Source: Paractinoplanes toevensis (GTDB taxonomy: Bacteria > Actinomycetota > Actinomycetes > Mycobacteriales > Micromonosporaceae). From it: 64,000 bases of DNA. The translations under genes and the position numbers were made by a program. Below are positions 30,258 through 39,219 of the stretch, piece after piece. The stretch lies in NCBI RefSeq assembly GCF_018332695.1, contig NZ_BOQN01000015.1, positions 62,001 through 126,000 on the forward strand, given 5' to 3'. Numbering within the stretch: the stretch's first letter is position 1; each line of letters begins with the position of its first letter. Under the pieces are notes generated by a model. It ran no database searches, had not been told where the DNA came from, and worked only from the letters and a program-made list of their open reading frames with translations.

Positions 30258-31085
30258 ATGGACAACGCCCTCGGGGACTTCCTGCGCGCACGGCGTGAGC
30301 TGGTCACGCCGGCCGAGGTGGGCCTGCCGCCCGGGACCGGCCTGCGCCGGGTGCCCGGACTGCGCCGCGAGGAGGTGGCGATGCTGGCCGGCATCAGCGC
30401 CGAGTACTACCTGCGACTGGAGAAGGGCCGCGACCGCAACCCGTCGGCCCAGGTGATCGACGCACTGGCCGGGGTGCTCCAGCTCGACGCCGAGGGCACG
30501 GCCTACCTGATGGCGCTGGCCACGCCCCGATCCCGCCGCCGGGACGGCCGCCGCGAGCCCCGGGTCCCGGCGAGCCTCGAGGTGCTGCTCCGGACGATCA
30601 ACGTGCCGGCCGTGGTGTTCACCCGCTACTCCGACGTGCTGGCGGCGAACCCGCTGGCCCAGGCGCTGTCACCGGACATGAAACCCGGGGCGAACCGGCT
30701 GCGGGCACTGTTCACCGACGCGGCGATGCGGGACTACCACCCCAACTGGGAGCGGCACACCGCCGACGCGGTCGCCCACCTGCGGGCCCAGATCGGCACG
30801 GACGTCGAGGACGAACGCCTGCACGCGCTGATCGGCGAACTCTCCCTGAAGAGCGACCGCTTCCGCCGGCTGTGGGCGAGGCACGACGTGCGGACGGCCC
30901 AGGGCGGCCGGTTCCTGATCCGCCATCCCCGGGTCGGCGCACTGGAGCTGCTGATCGACAAGTTCGCCGTGGTAGGCGCGGACGGCCTGGAAATGCTGCT
31001 CCTGCACGCCGAGCCGAACACCCCATCGGCCGCGGGCCTGGCCACCCTGGCCGACCTGCTCCCAGCGGGCCCGGCGGAGCGGTGA
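30258..31085 (+). CDS. XRE-family regulator with MmyB-like ligand domain
   Basis: 275-residue transcription factor. N-terminal helix-turn-helix (LGDFLRARRELVTPAEVGLP, then RVPGLRREEVAMLAGISAEYYLRLEKGRD), followed by an MmyB-like PAS-type ligand-binding domain (VVFTRYSDVLAANPLAQAL; LFTDAAMRDYHPNWERHTADAVAHLRA). MmyB-type domains bind small hydrophobic ligands. ATG 30258 is the start that gives the standard N-terminus. Likely controls the divergent SDR gene. Confidence 0.92.
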   Translation: MDNALGDFLRARRELVTPAEVGLPPGTGLRRVPGLRREEVAMLAGISAEYYLRLEKGRDRNPSAQVIDALAGVLQLDAEGTAYLMALATPRSRRRDGRREPRVPASLEVLLRTINVPAVVFTRYSDVLAANPLAQALSPDMKPGANRLRALFTDAAMRDYHPNWERHTADAVAHLRAQIGTDVEDERLHALIGELSLKSDRFRRLWARHDVRTAQGGRFLIRHPRVGALELLIDKFAVVGADGLEMLLLHAEPNTPSAAGLATLADLLPAGPAER

Positions 31086-31109
31086 TCGGGGCCCCCTCCC
31101 GGCCTCGCC

Positions 31110-31227
31110 CGCCCGGGACGGCACTCAGGCCGCTCCCACCCAGCCCGCCGGACGGCAAGCCCGCTCCCACCCGGCCCGCCGGACGGCAAGCCCGCTCCCA
31201 CCCGGCCCGCCGGACGGCACTCAGGCC
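31110..31227. repeat. 31-bp tandem repeat, about 3.8 copies
   Basis: Copies at 31110-31140, 31141-31171, 31172-31202 and a partial copy 31203-31227. Consensus begins CGGCCCGCCGGACGGCAAGC and ends CCGCTCCCACC. Copies 2 and 3 differ at two or three positions only. The array lies wholly in the 200-bp gap between the convergent regulator and HTTM genes, and its 31-base period excludes a repeated peptide. Confidence 0.88.
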
Positions 31228-31286
31228 GGTCTCGGCGGGCCTCGGCCGGTGGCAGGCCCGGCCGGCCGCACCCGACCGGGCCGTGG

Positions 31287-32156
31287 TCACGTTGCTGGCT
31301 CGCGCACCGGGCTCGGGGGAGGCGACGGGGTCGGGGCGCGACCGAGCCGGTGGCGGATCCAGACGATCGGGCGGACCTTCTCCAGCGACAGGAAGCTGGT
31401 CATCGCGACCAGGTGCGGCGCGAACGAGATGGTGATCATGGCGAACGTCATCAGGTGGAACGAGTAGAAGAACGCCACCGCCGCCCAGCGCCATCGCTGC
31501 GGCACCACGAAGATCAGCGGGCTGAGCAGCTCGAACGCGATGATGCCGAATTGCGCGACGATCAGCAGGCCGGGGACGACGGCGATCTGATCGGCCAACC
31601 AGGTGCCACGCCGGATGATCGCCTGGGCCAGCACCGCGCTGGTCGGCCAGTCCAGGCCGCCGAAGCGCAGTTTCGCCCAGGCGGCCAGGAAGTAGGTGCA
31701 GACGACCGCGATCTGGGTGACCCGCAGCGCCCAGCCGCCGGCCGAGGAGAGCGTCTTGTCCCCGTGCCGCGCCCGGCCGATCGTCGGCAGCACCGCGAGC
31801 GCCACGAGCAGCCCGACCCGGTCGTGGTCGACCTTGCCGTAGCTCATCGCGATGATCATCCACTCGAAGTAGAGCGCGAAGACCAGCCAGCCCAGGACCC
31901 GCGGTGCTCGCCCGGTCGCGGCGGCCAGCGCCAGCACGATCAGCGCCCAGAACACCGTATGCACGATCAGCGCGGTCGGCGTCGGCAGGTGCAGCAGGCG
32001 GCCGACCCGCAGCGGCTGGTAGAGCTCGCCGGGTGTGTTCGCGTGCGACCGCACCCACGGCGTGAAGATGACCAGGTCGGCGGCGACGAACAGGTAGACC
32101 AGCGTGCGGAACGCGGCGATCCGGCCCAGCGGCACCGGCGCGAAGAGCCACCTCAT
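31287..32156 (-). CDS. HTTM-domain membrane protein (gamma-carboxylase-like)
   Basis: 289-residue multi-helix membrane protein of the HTTM family, related to the membrane domain of vitamin-K-dependent gamma-carboxylase. Seen: RWLFAPVPLGRIAAFRTLVYLFVAADLVIFTPW, HANTPGELYQPLRVGRLLHLP, SYGKVDHDRVGLLVALAVLP, a helix pair YFLAAWAKLRFGGLDWPTS, and FHLMTFAMITISFAPHLVAM near the end. Bacterial HTTM function is mostly unknown. The ATGA overlap with the upstream small membrane protein suggests they act together. Confidence 0.87.
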   Translation of the reverse strand: MRWLFAPVPLGRIAAFRTLVYLFVAADLVIFTPWVRSHANTPGELYQPLRVGRLLHLPTPTALIVHTVFWALIVLALAAATGRAPRVLGWLVFALYFEWMIIAMSYGKVDHDRVGLLVALAVLPTIGRARHGDKTLSSAGGWALRVTQIAVVCTYFLAAWAKLRFGGLDWPTSAVLAQAIIRRGTWLADQIAVVPGLLIVAQFGIIAFELLSPLIFVVPQRWRWAAVAFFYSFHLMTFAMITISFAPHLVAMTSFLSLEKVRPIVWIRHRLGRAPTPSPPPSPVREPAT

Positions 32157-32590
32157 GGCCGCCTCCACTCGGCGATGACCTCGTCGCGCGAGGTGCCGGT
32201 CGGGCGGGCGTGCTTGATCCCGACCCACCGCACCACGATCCGCACCGACTTCAGCGGCGCCGCACCCGGCGAGTGCTCCTGGTAGGCCGCGGCGACCTCG
32301 GACAGGCGGGACGGCGCCGCGACGTACGCCCCTTCCTGGCCCTCGATCTCGGCCCGCCGGATGCCGGAGTTGCCCTCGGTGATCTGCACCGTGCGGCCCT
32401 GCTCGTCGGTGCCCTCGACCCGGGTGTCCTTGGCGTCGCCGTTCGGGTCGGGCCCGGTGGCATACATCCGGAACGGCCCGAACGGAAAGTCGTCATCCAC
32501 CCCGAACAGGGTGCCGCCGAGCAGCAGCACCCCGCAGAGCAGGGTGGCCGCGACCCGGATCCACCGGCCGCGCACGGTCATCTCGTCCAT
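32153..32590 (-). CDS. Small exported/anchored protein, HTTM partner
   Basis: 145 residues: one N-terminal helix (IRVAATLLCGVLLLGGTLFG, about 10-30) as signal anchor, then a soluble domain starting VDDDFPFGPFRMYATGPDPNGDAKDTRVEG. The FPF-PFRMYA stretch recurs, to my recollection, in proteins encoded with HTTM genes. I cannot assign a function. ATG 32590 is chosen because it puts the helix at the start. Overlaps the HTTM gene by four bases. Confidence 0.75.
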   Translation of the reverse strand: MDEMTVRGRWIRVAATLLCGVLLLGGTLFGVDDDFPFGPFRMYATGPDPNGDAKDTRVEGTDEQGRTVQITEGNSGIRRAEIEGQEGAYVAAPSRLSEVAAAYQEHSPGAAPLKSVRIVVRWVGIKHARPTGTSRDEVIAEWRRP

Positions 32591-32624
32591 CGCCCGACAA
32601 CCTACCGGCTGCCGTCCAGGCAAC

Positions 32625-33455
32625 TCAGCCTCGCTCTGCCCCCTCGTTCGCGTCGCGGACGAAGTAGCGCTGGAAGACCACGAAGATGATCGCTACCGGG
32701 ATGGTGGCGAGCAGCGCCGCGCCCAGTTTGAGGGGATATTGGGTGCCGGCTCCGAGCGAGCCGCTGACCAGGTCGGCCAGGCCGCGCGGCAGGGTGAACA
32801 GCCCCGGGTCCTGCACCGAGACCAGCGTGTGCGGGAACTCGTTCCACGAGCCCTGGAACGACAGGATGGTCAGGGTGATCAGGGCCGGCCTGGCCGTCGG
32901 CAGCACCACCGACCAGAACGTGCGGAAGACTCCGGCGCCGTCGATGCGGGCCGCCTCCTCGACGCTGACCGGCACCGAGTCGAAGAACTGTTTCATGATG
33001 AAGATGCCGGCGGCGTCGGCGAGCAGCGGCACGATCAGCGCGGGATAGCTGTTGTACATCCCCAGTTGGTTGAGGACCAGGAACTTCGGGATGAGCAGCA
33101 CCACCGGCGGCACCGCCATCAGGCCGATCAGCAGGACGAACAGTCCCCGCCGGCCGGGGAAGCGCAGCCGGGACAGGGCGTAACCGGCCATCGACCCGAA
33201 CAGCACCCGGCCCACCGTGACGACCACGGTTACCAGCACCGAGTTGCCCAGCCACGTCGGGAACTGGGTGCCGTCGAAGATCCGTTCGAAGGACGACGTG
33301 TCGACCGGATGCGGGATCGGCGACAGCGGGTTCGCCGCGGCGTCCGCCTCGGTCTTGAACGAGTTCGCGATCTGGATCACGAACGGATAGAGAAAGACCA
33401 GGGAGAAGAAGATCAGGATCGCGTAGCCGAGGAAACGGCTGGTGAGCGTACGCAT
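32625..33455 (-). CDS. Carbohydrate ABC transporter permease (MalG type)
   Basis: 276-residue inner-membrane permease with six helices. Starts RTLTSRFLGYAILIFFSLVFLYPFVIQIANSFKTEADA. The EAA loop that docks the ATPase reads EEAARIDGAGVFRTFWSVVLP (about residues 180-200). Its ATG overlaps the stop of the upstream permease gene (TGATG). Last gene of the importer operon. No ATPase gene is nearby; in actinobacteria such CUT1 importers commonly share a general ATPase (MsiK). Confidence 0.93.
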   Translation of the reverse strand: MRTLTSRFLGYAILIFFSLVFLYPFVIQIANSFKTEADAAANPLSPIPHPVDTSSFERIFDGTQFPTWLGNSVLVTVVVTVGRVLFGSMAGYALSRLRFPGRRGLFVLLIGLMAVPPVVLLIPKFLVLNQLGMYNSYPALIVPLLADAAGIFIMKQFFDSVPVSVEEAARIDGAGVFRTFWSVVLPTARPALITLTILSFQGSWNEFPHTLVSVQDPGLFTLPRGLADLVSGSLGAGTQYPLKLGAALLATIPVAIIFVVFQRYFVRDANEGAERG

Positions 33456-34459
33456 CAGGGCTTCCTCTCCCGGAGGATCCACCGTTGCAGCAGGGTGAGC
33501 AGCACGATGAACACGAACAGCACGAACGAGATCGCCGCGCCCGAGCCGTAGTCGAAGTCGCGGAACGCGGTGCGATAGGAGAGGTACGCCGGCGTCAGCG
33601 TGGTCTTGGCCGGGTTGCCCTGACTCATCACGTAGATCTGGTCGAAGACCTGCCAGGTCGAGATCAGCCCGAGGGTGAGCACCAGGAACGTGGTGGGCCG
33701 CAGCTGCGGCAGGGTGATGTGCCGGAACCGCTGCCACCGGTTCGCCCCGTCGATCATGCCGGCCTCGTCGAGCTGCACCGGAAGGTTTTGCAGGGCGGCC
33801 AGGAACATCAGCATGAACGTGCCGGACGTGGTCCACACGACCAGCGAGATGATCGCGCACATCGCCACGCTCGGCCCGGCGATCCAGTCCCACCAGGTCA
33901 GTCCGAGCAGGGAGTGATCCGTCATGAAGGCCGGCGCCGAGTCGCCGAGCACCAGGTGGAAGACGCCGCGGGGATCGTTGAACCACTGCGGCCCGTTGAT
34001 GCCGAAGAACGACAGGACGTCGTTGATCGCGCCGGTGTTGGCGAACATGAACAGGAACACCACGCTGATCGCCACCGAGCTGGTCACCGACGGGAAGTAG
34101 AACGCCGTACGGAAAAAGCCTTTGCCCTTGAGCAGTCGGTTGTTGACCACGAGAGCCAGACCGAGGGCCAGCGCGGTCTGGATCGGCACCACGAACAGCA
34201 CGTAGTAGCCGTTGTTCCGGATGCTGGTCATGAAGTCCTGGCGAACCAGGCCGTCGGAGGCGAACAACCGGGTGTAGTTGTCCGCCCCGGCGAACGGCAC
34301 GCCGAAGGTGAACGGGCTGCCCTGCCCGTTCCACCGGGTCAGGCTCACCCAGAGCGCCATCAGGATCGGGAGCGCCATGAAGAGACCGAGGATGAGCAGG
34401 GCGGGGGTGACGAACAGCCACCCCGCGCCACGCTCGTTGCCGCGGATGCCGGACGCCAT
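33455..34459 (-). CDS. Carbohydrate ABC transporter permease (MalF type)
   Basis: 334-residue permease. N-terminus AGWLFVTPALLILGLFMALPILMALWVSLTRW is typical of the first CUT1 permease; the EAA loop is DEAGMIDGANRWQRFRHITLP. Contains a long periplasmic segment around FFGINGPQWFNDPRGVFHLVLGDSAPAFM between helices. ATG 34459 lies four bases after the binding-protein stop. Pairs with the MalG-type permease to form the membrane channel. Confidence 0.93.
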   Translation of the reverse strand: MASGIRGNERGAGWLFVTPALLILGLFMALPILMALWVSLTRWNGQGSPFTFGVPFAGADNYTRLFASDGLVRQDFMTSIRNNGYYVLFVVPIQTALALGLALVVNNRLLKGKGFFRTAFYFPSVTSSVAISVVFLFMFANTGAINDVLSFFGINGPQWFNDPRGVFHLVLGDSAPAFMTDHSLLGLTWWDWIAGPSVAMCAIISLVVWTTSGTFMLMFLAALQNLPVQLDEAGMIDGANRWQRFRHITLPQLRPTTFLVLTLGLISTWQVFDQIYVMSQGNPAKTTLTPAYLSYRTAFRDFDYGSGAAISFVLFVFIVLLTLLQRWILRERKP

Positions 34460-34463
34460 GTAA

Positions 34464-35684
34464 TCAGCCGCCGAGCGCCGTCTTGGCGTTCTTGTCGAAG
34501 CGCTGCAGGATCGCCTTGGGGTCACCGGTCTGCAGGCCCTGAAGCGCCGAGTCGAGGTCGGCCAGGACGCTGTCCATCTTGGGTGCGTTCACCGGGCCCT
34601 GTGCGTATTGCGCGCCGGCGATGAAGGCCGCGTCGTCCGGGTACTGCTGCTGGTAGGTGGCCTGCGCGTCGGTGCGTGACGGCATCACGCCGAACCCCTT
34701 GGCGAAGGACATCTGCTGGTCGGCGGTGGTCATCGCCTCGACGAACCGGACCGACTGGTCCTTGAACTTGCTCTTGGCGGCGATGCCCCAGCACTGGGTG
34801 AACGACAGCGTTCCCTTGCCCTTCGGGCCGGCCGGGAGCTCCTTCACGACGTACTTGATGTTGGGGAAATCGGAGCTGAGCGCGCCCTTGATCCAGTTAC
34901 CCTCGATGGTCATCGCGGCCTTGCCCTTGCCGAAGGCCTCACCGGCCCAGCCGGCGTCGAGCGCCTTCGGGTACTTCGCCAGACCCTCGGTCAGCAGCGA
35001 CTTCAGGTAGGTGAGGGCCTGCGCGTTCTGCGGGGTGTCGGCGGTCGGCTGCTTGCCGTCGGCGCTGACCCACCAGCCGCCCGCCTGCACCAGGAACGCG
35101 CCGATCCGGTCTCGGGTGTCACCGATCGCGAGCGGGGTCACGCCGCTCGCCTTGAGCTTGCGGGCGGCCGCGGTGAGCTGGTCCCAGGTGGTGGGGATGT
35201 CGGCGTCGGTGAGCCCGGCCTTGGCCCAGAGATCGGTGTTGATCTCCAGCGCGAGGGTGGAGGCGTCCTTGGGAACGCAGTACAGCTTGCCCTCGTAGGT
35301 GAACGACTCGTTGAGCTTGGGCAGGAAGGCGTCACCCTTCGCATAGGGGTCGAGGGCACCGACGCTCGCGTAGTCGGCGAACCGGGCGGCATCCACATAG
35401 AACACGTCCGGCGGGGTGCTGCCGGCCAGTGCCTGCCCGAGCTGCTGGACGATGTCCTGCGCCGGGGTGACGGTCGCGGTGTTGCCGCTCGACGTGGCCC
35501 AGGCGGCGGCCGCGTCCTTGACCGCCTTGGTCTCGGCGTCGCCGGACGACGCGATCATGATCTGCAGGCTGGCCGGCCCACTGCTCTGCTGGGTGGTCTG
35601 GTCGTCGAAGCCGCTGCCGCAGGCGCCGGCGGCGACGAGGGAGGCGGAGGCGATCGCGGCGAGGGCCGCCTTTCTGAGTTTCAT
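34464..35684 (-). CDS. Extracellular sugar-binding lipoprotein
   Basis: 406-residue family-1 solute-binding protein. Lipoprotein signal KLRKAALAAIASASLVAAGAC with the lipid-attached Cys22, then a Gly/Ser/Thr tether. Binding-protein hallmarks: ALAGSTPPDVFYVDAARFADY, YEGKLYCVPKDASTLALEIN, GKAAMTIEGNW and GTLSFTQCWGIAAKS. It should capture an oligosaccharide and hand it to the two permeases. Given the divergent debranching-type glycosidase, an alpha-glucan or related oligosaccharide is a reasonable guess (inference). 22 bp downstream of the LacI gene. Confidence 0.93.
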   Translation of the reverse strand: MKLRKAALAAIASASLVAAGACGSGFDDQTTQQSSGPASLQIMIASSGDAETKAVKDAAAAWATSSGNTATVTPAQDIVQQLGQALAGSTPPDVFYVDAARFADYASVGALDPYAKGDAFLPKLNESFTYEGKLYCVPKDASTLALEINTDLWAKAGLTDADIPTTWDQLTAAARKLKASGVTPLAIGDTRDRIGAFLVQAGGWWVSADGKQPTADTPQNAQALTYLKSLLTEGLAKYPKALDAGWAGEAFGKGKAAMTIEGNWIKGALSSDFPNIKYVVKELPAGPKGKGTLSFTQCWGIAAKSKFKDQSVRFVEAMTTADQQMSFAKGFGVMPSRTDAQATYQQQYPDDAAFIAGAQYAQGPVNAPKMDSVLADLDSALQGLQTGDPKAILQRFDKNAKTALGG

Positions 35685-35706
35685 GCCTATCTCCTGGAGG
35701 GGGGAG

Positions 35707-36678
35707 TCAGGCCGTCTGGCGCACCACCAACGACGGCGGGAGCAACAGCTGGGTGGATGTGGCCGGGGCGCGGCCGTCGAGCAACTCGGTGAGCAGGTGC
35801 ATGCAGCGGGCGGCGGCTTCGGCGAGCGGCTGACTCACGCTGGTGAGGCCGATCGCGTGCGCCACCGCGGTGTCGTCGAAACCGATCACCGCGCGGCCGG
35901 GCAGCGCGCGCAGGGCGCCGAGCGCGAGCGAGTCGCTCGCGCAGACGACCGCGGTGAGATCGTCGGGGAACCGGCCGGCCGCTTCCGCGCCGGAATCGAC
36001 TCCGTCGATCACGGCGACGGAGAGCCCGGTGACGTCGAGGCCGGCGGCGGTCATGGCGGCGGCCCATCCGGTACGCCGTGCGTCGCCCACGCCGGAACCT
36101 CTCGGCCAGCCGAGGAAGCCGATCCGTCGGTGGCCCGCCTTGAGCAGGTGCTTGGTGGCGGCGAGGGTGCCCGCGTCGTTGTCCACATCGACCCAGGAAT
36201 GGGTGTCGGGGGCGCCCCACGGCCGGCCGAAGGTCACGAACGGCACGTCCCGGGCGGCCAGCCAGGACGTGCGCGGATCGCCGTGGTGGGTGCTGGTCAG
36301 CACGAACCCGTCGAGGTCGTGCGCGGTGAGCAGGTCGTCGTAGGTGGCGATCTCGTCGGCGTCGTCGGCGGCCGTGTAGAGCATGACGCGGTAGCCGGCC
36401 AGGGTCGCCGCGTCGGTGAGCCCATGCAGGAAACGATCGAGCACCGAGCCGTTGATGCCGTCGCTGCCCGACTCGATGCGCACCGCGATGAGCCTCGACC
36501 GGCCGGTGCGCATCTGCCGGGCGGCCTGATTGACCCGATAACCGAGGGAGGTGATGGCCGCACGGACGCGCTCGCGGGTCTCGGCGCGCACCACCTCGGG
36601 CGTGTTGATCACATTGGACACGGTCTGGCGGGACACCCCGGCCCGCTCGGCGACCGTGGCAATCGTGACCTTCTCCAC
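35707..36678 (-). CDS. LacI-family transcriptional regulator
   Basis: 323-residue repressor. Helix-turn-helix at about 4-24 (VTIATVAERAGVSRQTVSNV), hinge region AARQMRTGRSRLIAV, then a periplasmic-binding-protein-like effector domain ending LLPPSLVVRQTA. GTG 36678 is chosen because AAAGGGA lies at suitable distance; a TTG at 36687 sits inside that ribosome site. First gene of the importer operon, so it controls itself and the permease genes, and probably the divergent glycosidase through operators at 36702-36744. Effector sugar unknown. Confidence 0.92.
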   Translation of the reverse strand: MEKVTIATVAERAGVSRQTVSNVINTPEVVRAETRERVRAAITSLGYRVNQAARQMRTGRSRLIAVRIESGSDGINGSVLDRFLHGLTDAATLAGYRVMLYTAADDADEIATYDDLLTAHDLDGFVLTSTHHGDPRTSWLAARDVPFVTFGRPWGAPDTHSWVDVDNDAGTLAATKHLLKAGHRRIGFLGWPRGSGVGDARRTGWAAAMTAAGLDVTGLSVAVIDGVDSGAEAAGRFPDDLTAVVCASDSLALGALRALPGRAVIGFDDTAVAHAIGLTSVSQPLAEAAARCMHLLTELLDGRAPATSTQLLLPPSLVVRQTA

Positions 36679-36701
36679 CGTTATCAATCCCTTTCATCCT
36701 C

Positions 36702-36744
36702 TTGAACGATCAAAGCCCGATCCGGCATCATTGGATCGATCAAG
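36702..36744. promoter_or_regulatory. Candidate twin LacI-type operators in the divergent promoter
   Basis: TTGAACGATCAA (36702-36713) and TTGGATCGATCAAG (36731-36744) are related imperfect palindromes of the TTGATCGATCAA type seen for LacI-family regulators. Their centres are 30 bp apart, close to three helical turns. TTGAAC could also be a -35 box with CATCAT at 36726-36731 as -10 for the glycosidase gene. Palindromes are seen; the role is inferred. Confidence 0.6.
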
Positions 36745-36798
36745 TTGCGGATTTGTTTCGACCTTCGCACCACCCCCGGCACCTGTCAAGGAGATCTC

Positions 36799-38718
36799 GT
36801 GAGGCCGCTTCAGCCCCTCCTGCACGACCTCATCCCGACGATCGCCGCCCCGACCGTGGCACTGTCCGGTGCGGACGGTCAGATCAGACCGGCCGGAGTG
36901 CAGGGTGTCTTCCACGCCGACGGCCGGGTTCTCTCCACGGCGGTGCTGCGTCTCGACGACCGCGAGCCCGAGCCGATCGGCTACGCCCCGGCCGGGCCGG
37001 GCGCGACCCGGTTCGTCTCGGTGGCCCGCCGGCTCGGCGACCAGATCGCCGACCCGACGATCCGGGTGATCCGCACCCGACGGGTCCGCCCCGGCGCCGT
37101 CGACGAGGAGATCGAGATCGCCTCGACCGCCACCGTCCCGGTCACCACCACGGTCACCGTCGAGACCGCGAGCGACCTCGCGCCGCTCGAGGTGGTGCGC
37201 TCGGGCCGGAAATCCGACACCCGGCTCGACGTCACCGTCCACATCGACCCGGCCCGCACCTGGCAGGTCAGCCTCGCGCCCGGCCAGTCGGTGGTGCTGC
37301 GCTGGTCACTGACCGTCGACGACCCGAAAGCGGTGATGTTTCCCGGCACGCGCGGCGAGTGGTCCCGGCCCTCGGTGCGGGCCGACGACCGGCGGCTCCC
37401 CCGGCTCGTCGACCGGTCCCTCGACGACCTGGCCGCGCTGCGCCTCACCACCGCGATCGACGACGGCGACACGTTCCTCGGCGCCGGCGTGCCGTGGTAT
37501 TTGACGCTCTTCGGCCGGGACAGCCTGTGGGCGGCGCGGATGATGCTGCCGCTCGGCACCGACCTGGCCATCGGCACGCTGCGGGTGCTGGCCCGCCGCC
37601 AGGGTTCGAAGGTCGACCCGGAGACCGGCGAGGCCCCCGGCAAGATCATGCACGAGCTGCGCCGGTCCGACGTGAGCGCGTCCCTGCCGGCCACCTACTA
37701 CGGCACGATCGACGCCACCCTGCTCTGGATCAGCCTGCTCCACGACACCTGGCGCTGGGGGCACGACCCGGCCGAGGTCGCGGCCCTGCTGCCGCAGCTC
37801 GAGGCGGCGCTGGCCTGGCTGGCCGAGCACGCCGACCCCGACGGCGACGGCTTCCTCGAATACCTCGACACGACCGGCCACGGCCTGGCCAACCAAGGCT
37901 GGAAGGACTCGGGCGACGCGATCCGCTTCCACGACGGCCGCCGCGCCACCGCGCCGATCGCCCTGGCCGAGGTGCAGGGTTACGCCTTCCGGGCGGCCCT
38001 CGACGGCGCCGCCCTGCTGGACGCGTTCGGCCGCCCCGGCGGCGACCGCTGGCGACAGTGGGCGGCCGCGATGGCCGACCGCTTCCGGGCCGCGTTCTGG
38101 GTGCACCAAGGCCGGCATCCCGCCCTGGCCCTGGACGGCGACAAGCGCCCGGTCGACTCGCTGACCAGCAACATCGGCCACCTGCTCGGCACCGGCCTGC
38201 TGACCGCCGCCGAGGAGACGACGGTTGCCGCGGCGCTGGCCCGCGACGACATGTCCGGCGGCTACGGCCTGCGCACGATGTCGTCGAACGACCACGGCTT
38301 CGCGCCCCTGTCGTACCACTGCGGCTCGATCTGGGCCCACGACACCGCGATCGTCGCCGCCGGGCTGGCCCGAGGCGGCTTCGCCACCGAGGCCCTGACC
38401 CTGTTCGACGGCCTGCTGACCGCGGCCGAGACCTTCGACTTCCGACTGCCCGAGCTCTACGCCGGCGACGCCCGAGCAGACCTGTCCCGGCCCGTCTCCT
38501 ATCCCGCCGCCTGCCATCCCCAGGCCTGGTCGGCGGCCGCATCCATCCTCATGCTGCAGTCCTGGATCGGCCTGACCCCCGACGTACCGTCCGGCGTCAT
38601 CCACCTGAAGCCCCTGCCGAACGCCCCGGCAGTCCACGGCCTACGCATAGCCGGCCACGAGGTCAACTTCGACGGCACCACCCTGACCGGCCTACCGCCC
38701 ACCCTCCGCGTGACCTGA
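36799..38718 (+). CDS. Glycogen-debranching-type glycosidase (amylo-alpha-1,6-glucosidase family)
   Basis: 639-residue cytoplasmic enzyme. N-terminal beta domain of the GDE_N_bis type (about 8-190: VALSGADGQIRPAGVQGVFHADGRVLS), then an (alpha/alpha)6 barrel as in glycogen debranching enzyme and GH63/GH15-like proteins. Conserved stretches: LTLFGRDSLWAARMMLPLG, GLANQGWKDSGDAIRFHDG, and PAACHPQAWSAAASILMLQ. The acids in GRDS and KDSGD are candidate active-site residues. GTG 36799 is fixed by AAGGAGA at 36788-36794. Divergent from the LacI-importer operon, so it probably hydrolyses the imported sugar. Exact substrate unknown. Confidence 0.9.
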   Translation: MRPLQPLLHDLIPTIAAPTVALSGADGQIRPAGVQGVFHADGRVLSTAVLRLDDREPEPIGYAPAGPGATRFVSVARRLGDQIADPTIRVIRTRRVRPGAVDEEIEIASTATVPVTTTVTVETASDLAPLEVVRSGRKSDTRLDVTVHIDPARTWQVSLAPGQSVVLRWSLTVDDPKAVMFPGTRGEWSRPSVRADDRRLPRLVDRSLDDLAALRLTTAIDDGDTFLGAGVPWYLTLFGRDSLWAARMMLPLGTDLAIGTLRVLARRQGSKVDPETGEAPGKIMHELRRSDVSASLPATYYGTIDATLLWISLLHDTWRWGHDPAEVAALLPQLEAALAWLAEHADPDGDGFLEYLDTTGHGLANQGWKDSGDAIRFHDGRRATAPIALAEVQGYAFRAALDGAALLDAFGRPGGDRWRQWAAAMADRFRAAFWVHQGRHPALALDGDKRPVDSLTSNIGHLLGTGLLTAAEETTVAAALARDDMSGGYGLRTMSSNDHGFAPLSYHCGSIWAHDTAIVAAGLARGGFATEALTLFDGLLTAAETFDFRLPELYAGDARADLSRPVSYPAACHPQAWSAAASILMLQSWIGLTPDVPSGVIHLKPLPNAPAVHGLRIAGHEVNFDGTTLTGLPPTLRVT

Positions 38719-38775
38719 CCCCCACGGCCGGGCCCGCCCCCACGGACCAGCACGCCCACGATCGGCACGCCCACG

Positions 38776-39120
38776 AACCGGCACGCCTACCCACACCCCG
38801 CGCGTCGAGCCGCCACCGCGGCTGAGCCCGCCCACGAACCGGCACGCCCACCAACCGCCATGTCCACCAACCCGGCACGCCCACCCGCACCCCGCGCGTC
38901 GCGCCCCCATCGCGGCTGAGCCCGCCCACGAACCGGCACGCTCACGCGCACCCCGCGCGTCGAGAGCCCACCGCGGCTGAGCCCGCCCACGAACCGGCAC
39001 GCCTAGCCGCCACCCCGCGCGTCCGCCCACCGCGGTTGAGGCCGCCTGCGAACCGGCACGCCCACGAACCGGCACGTCCGGCCGCCACCCCGCGAGTCCG
39101 CCCACCGCGATTGAGCACCC
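38776..39120. repeat. Degenerate tandem repeat family A, five copies
   Basis: Five imperfect copies of a unit of about 60 bp containing ACCCCGCGCGTC, ACCGCGGCTGAGCCCGCCCA and CGAACCGGCACGCC. The CCCCGCG cores start at 38796, 38890, 38951, 39013 and 39088, so spacing varies from 61 to 94 bp because shorter AACCGGCACG sub-units are inserted. Confidence 0.75.
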
Positions 39121-39219
39121 GCGGACCGGCCTGCCCGCGGACTGGCATATCCGACTGGCCTGGCCGCGGACCGGCACGCCCACGGACCGACCAAGCCGGC
39201 TGACCCGGCACGCCCGCGG

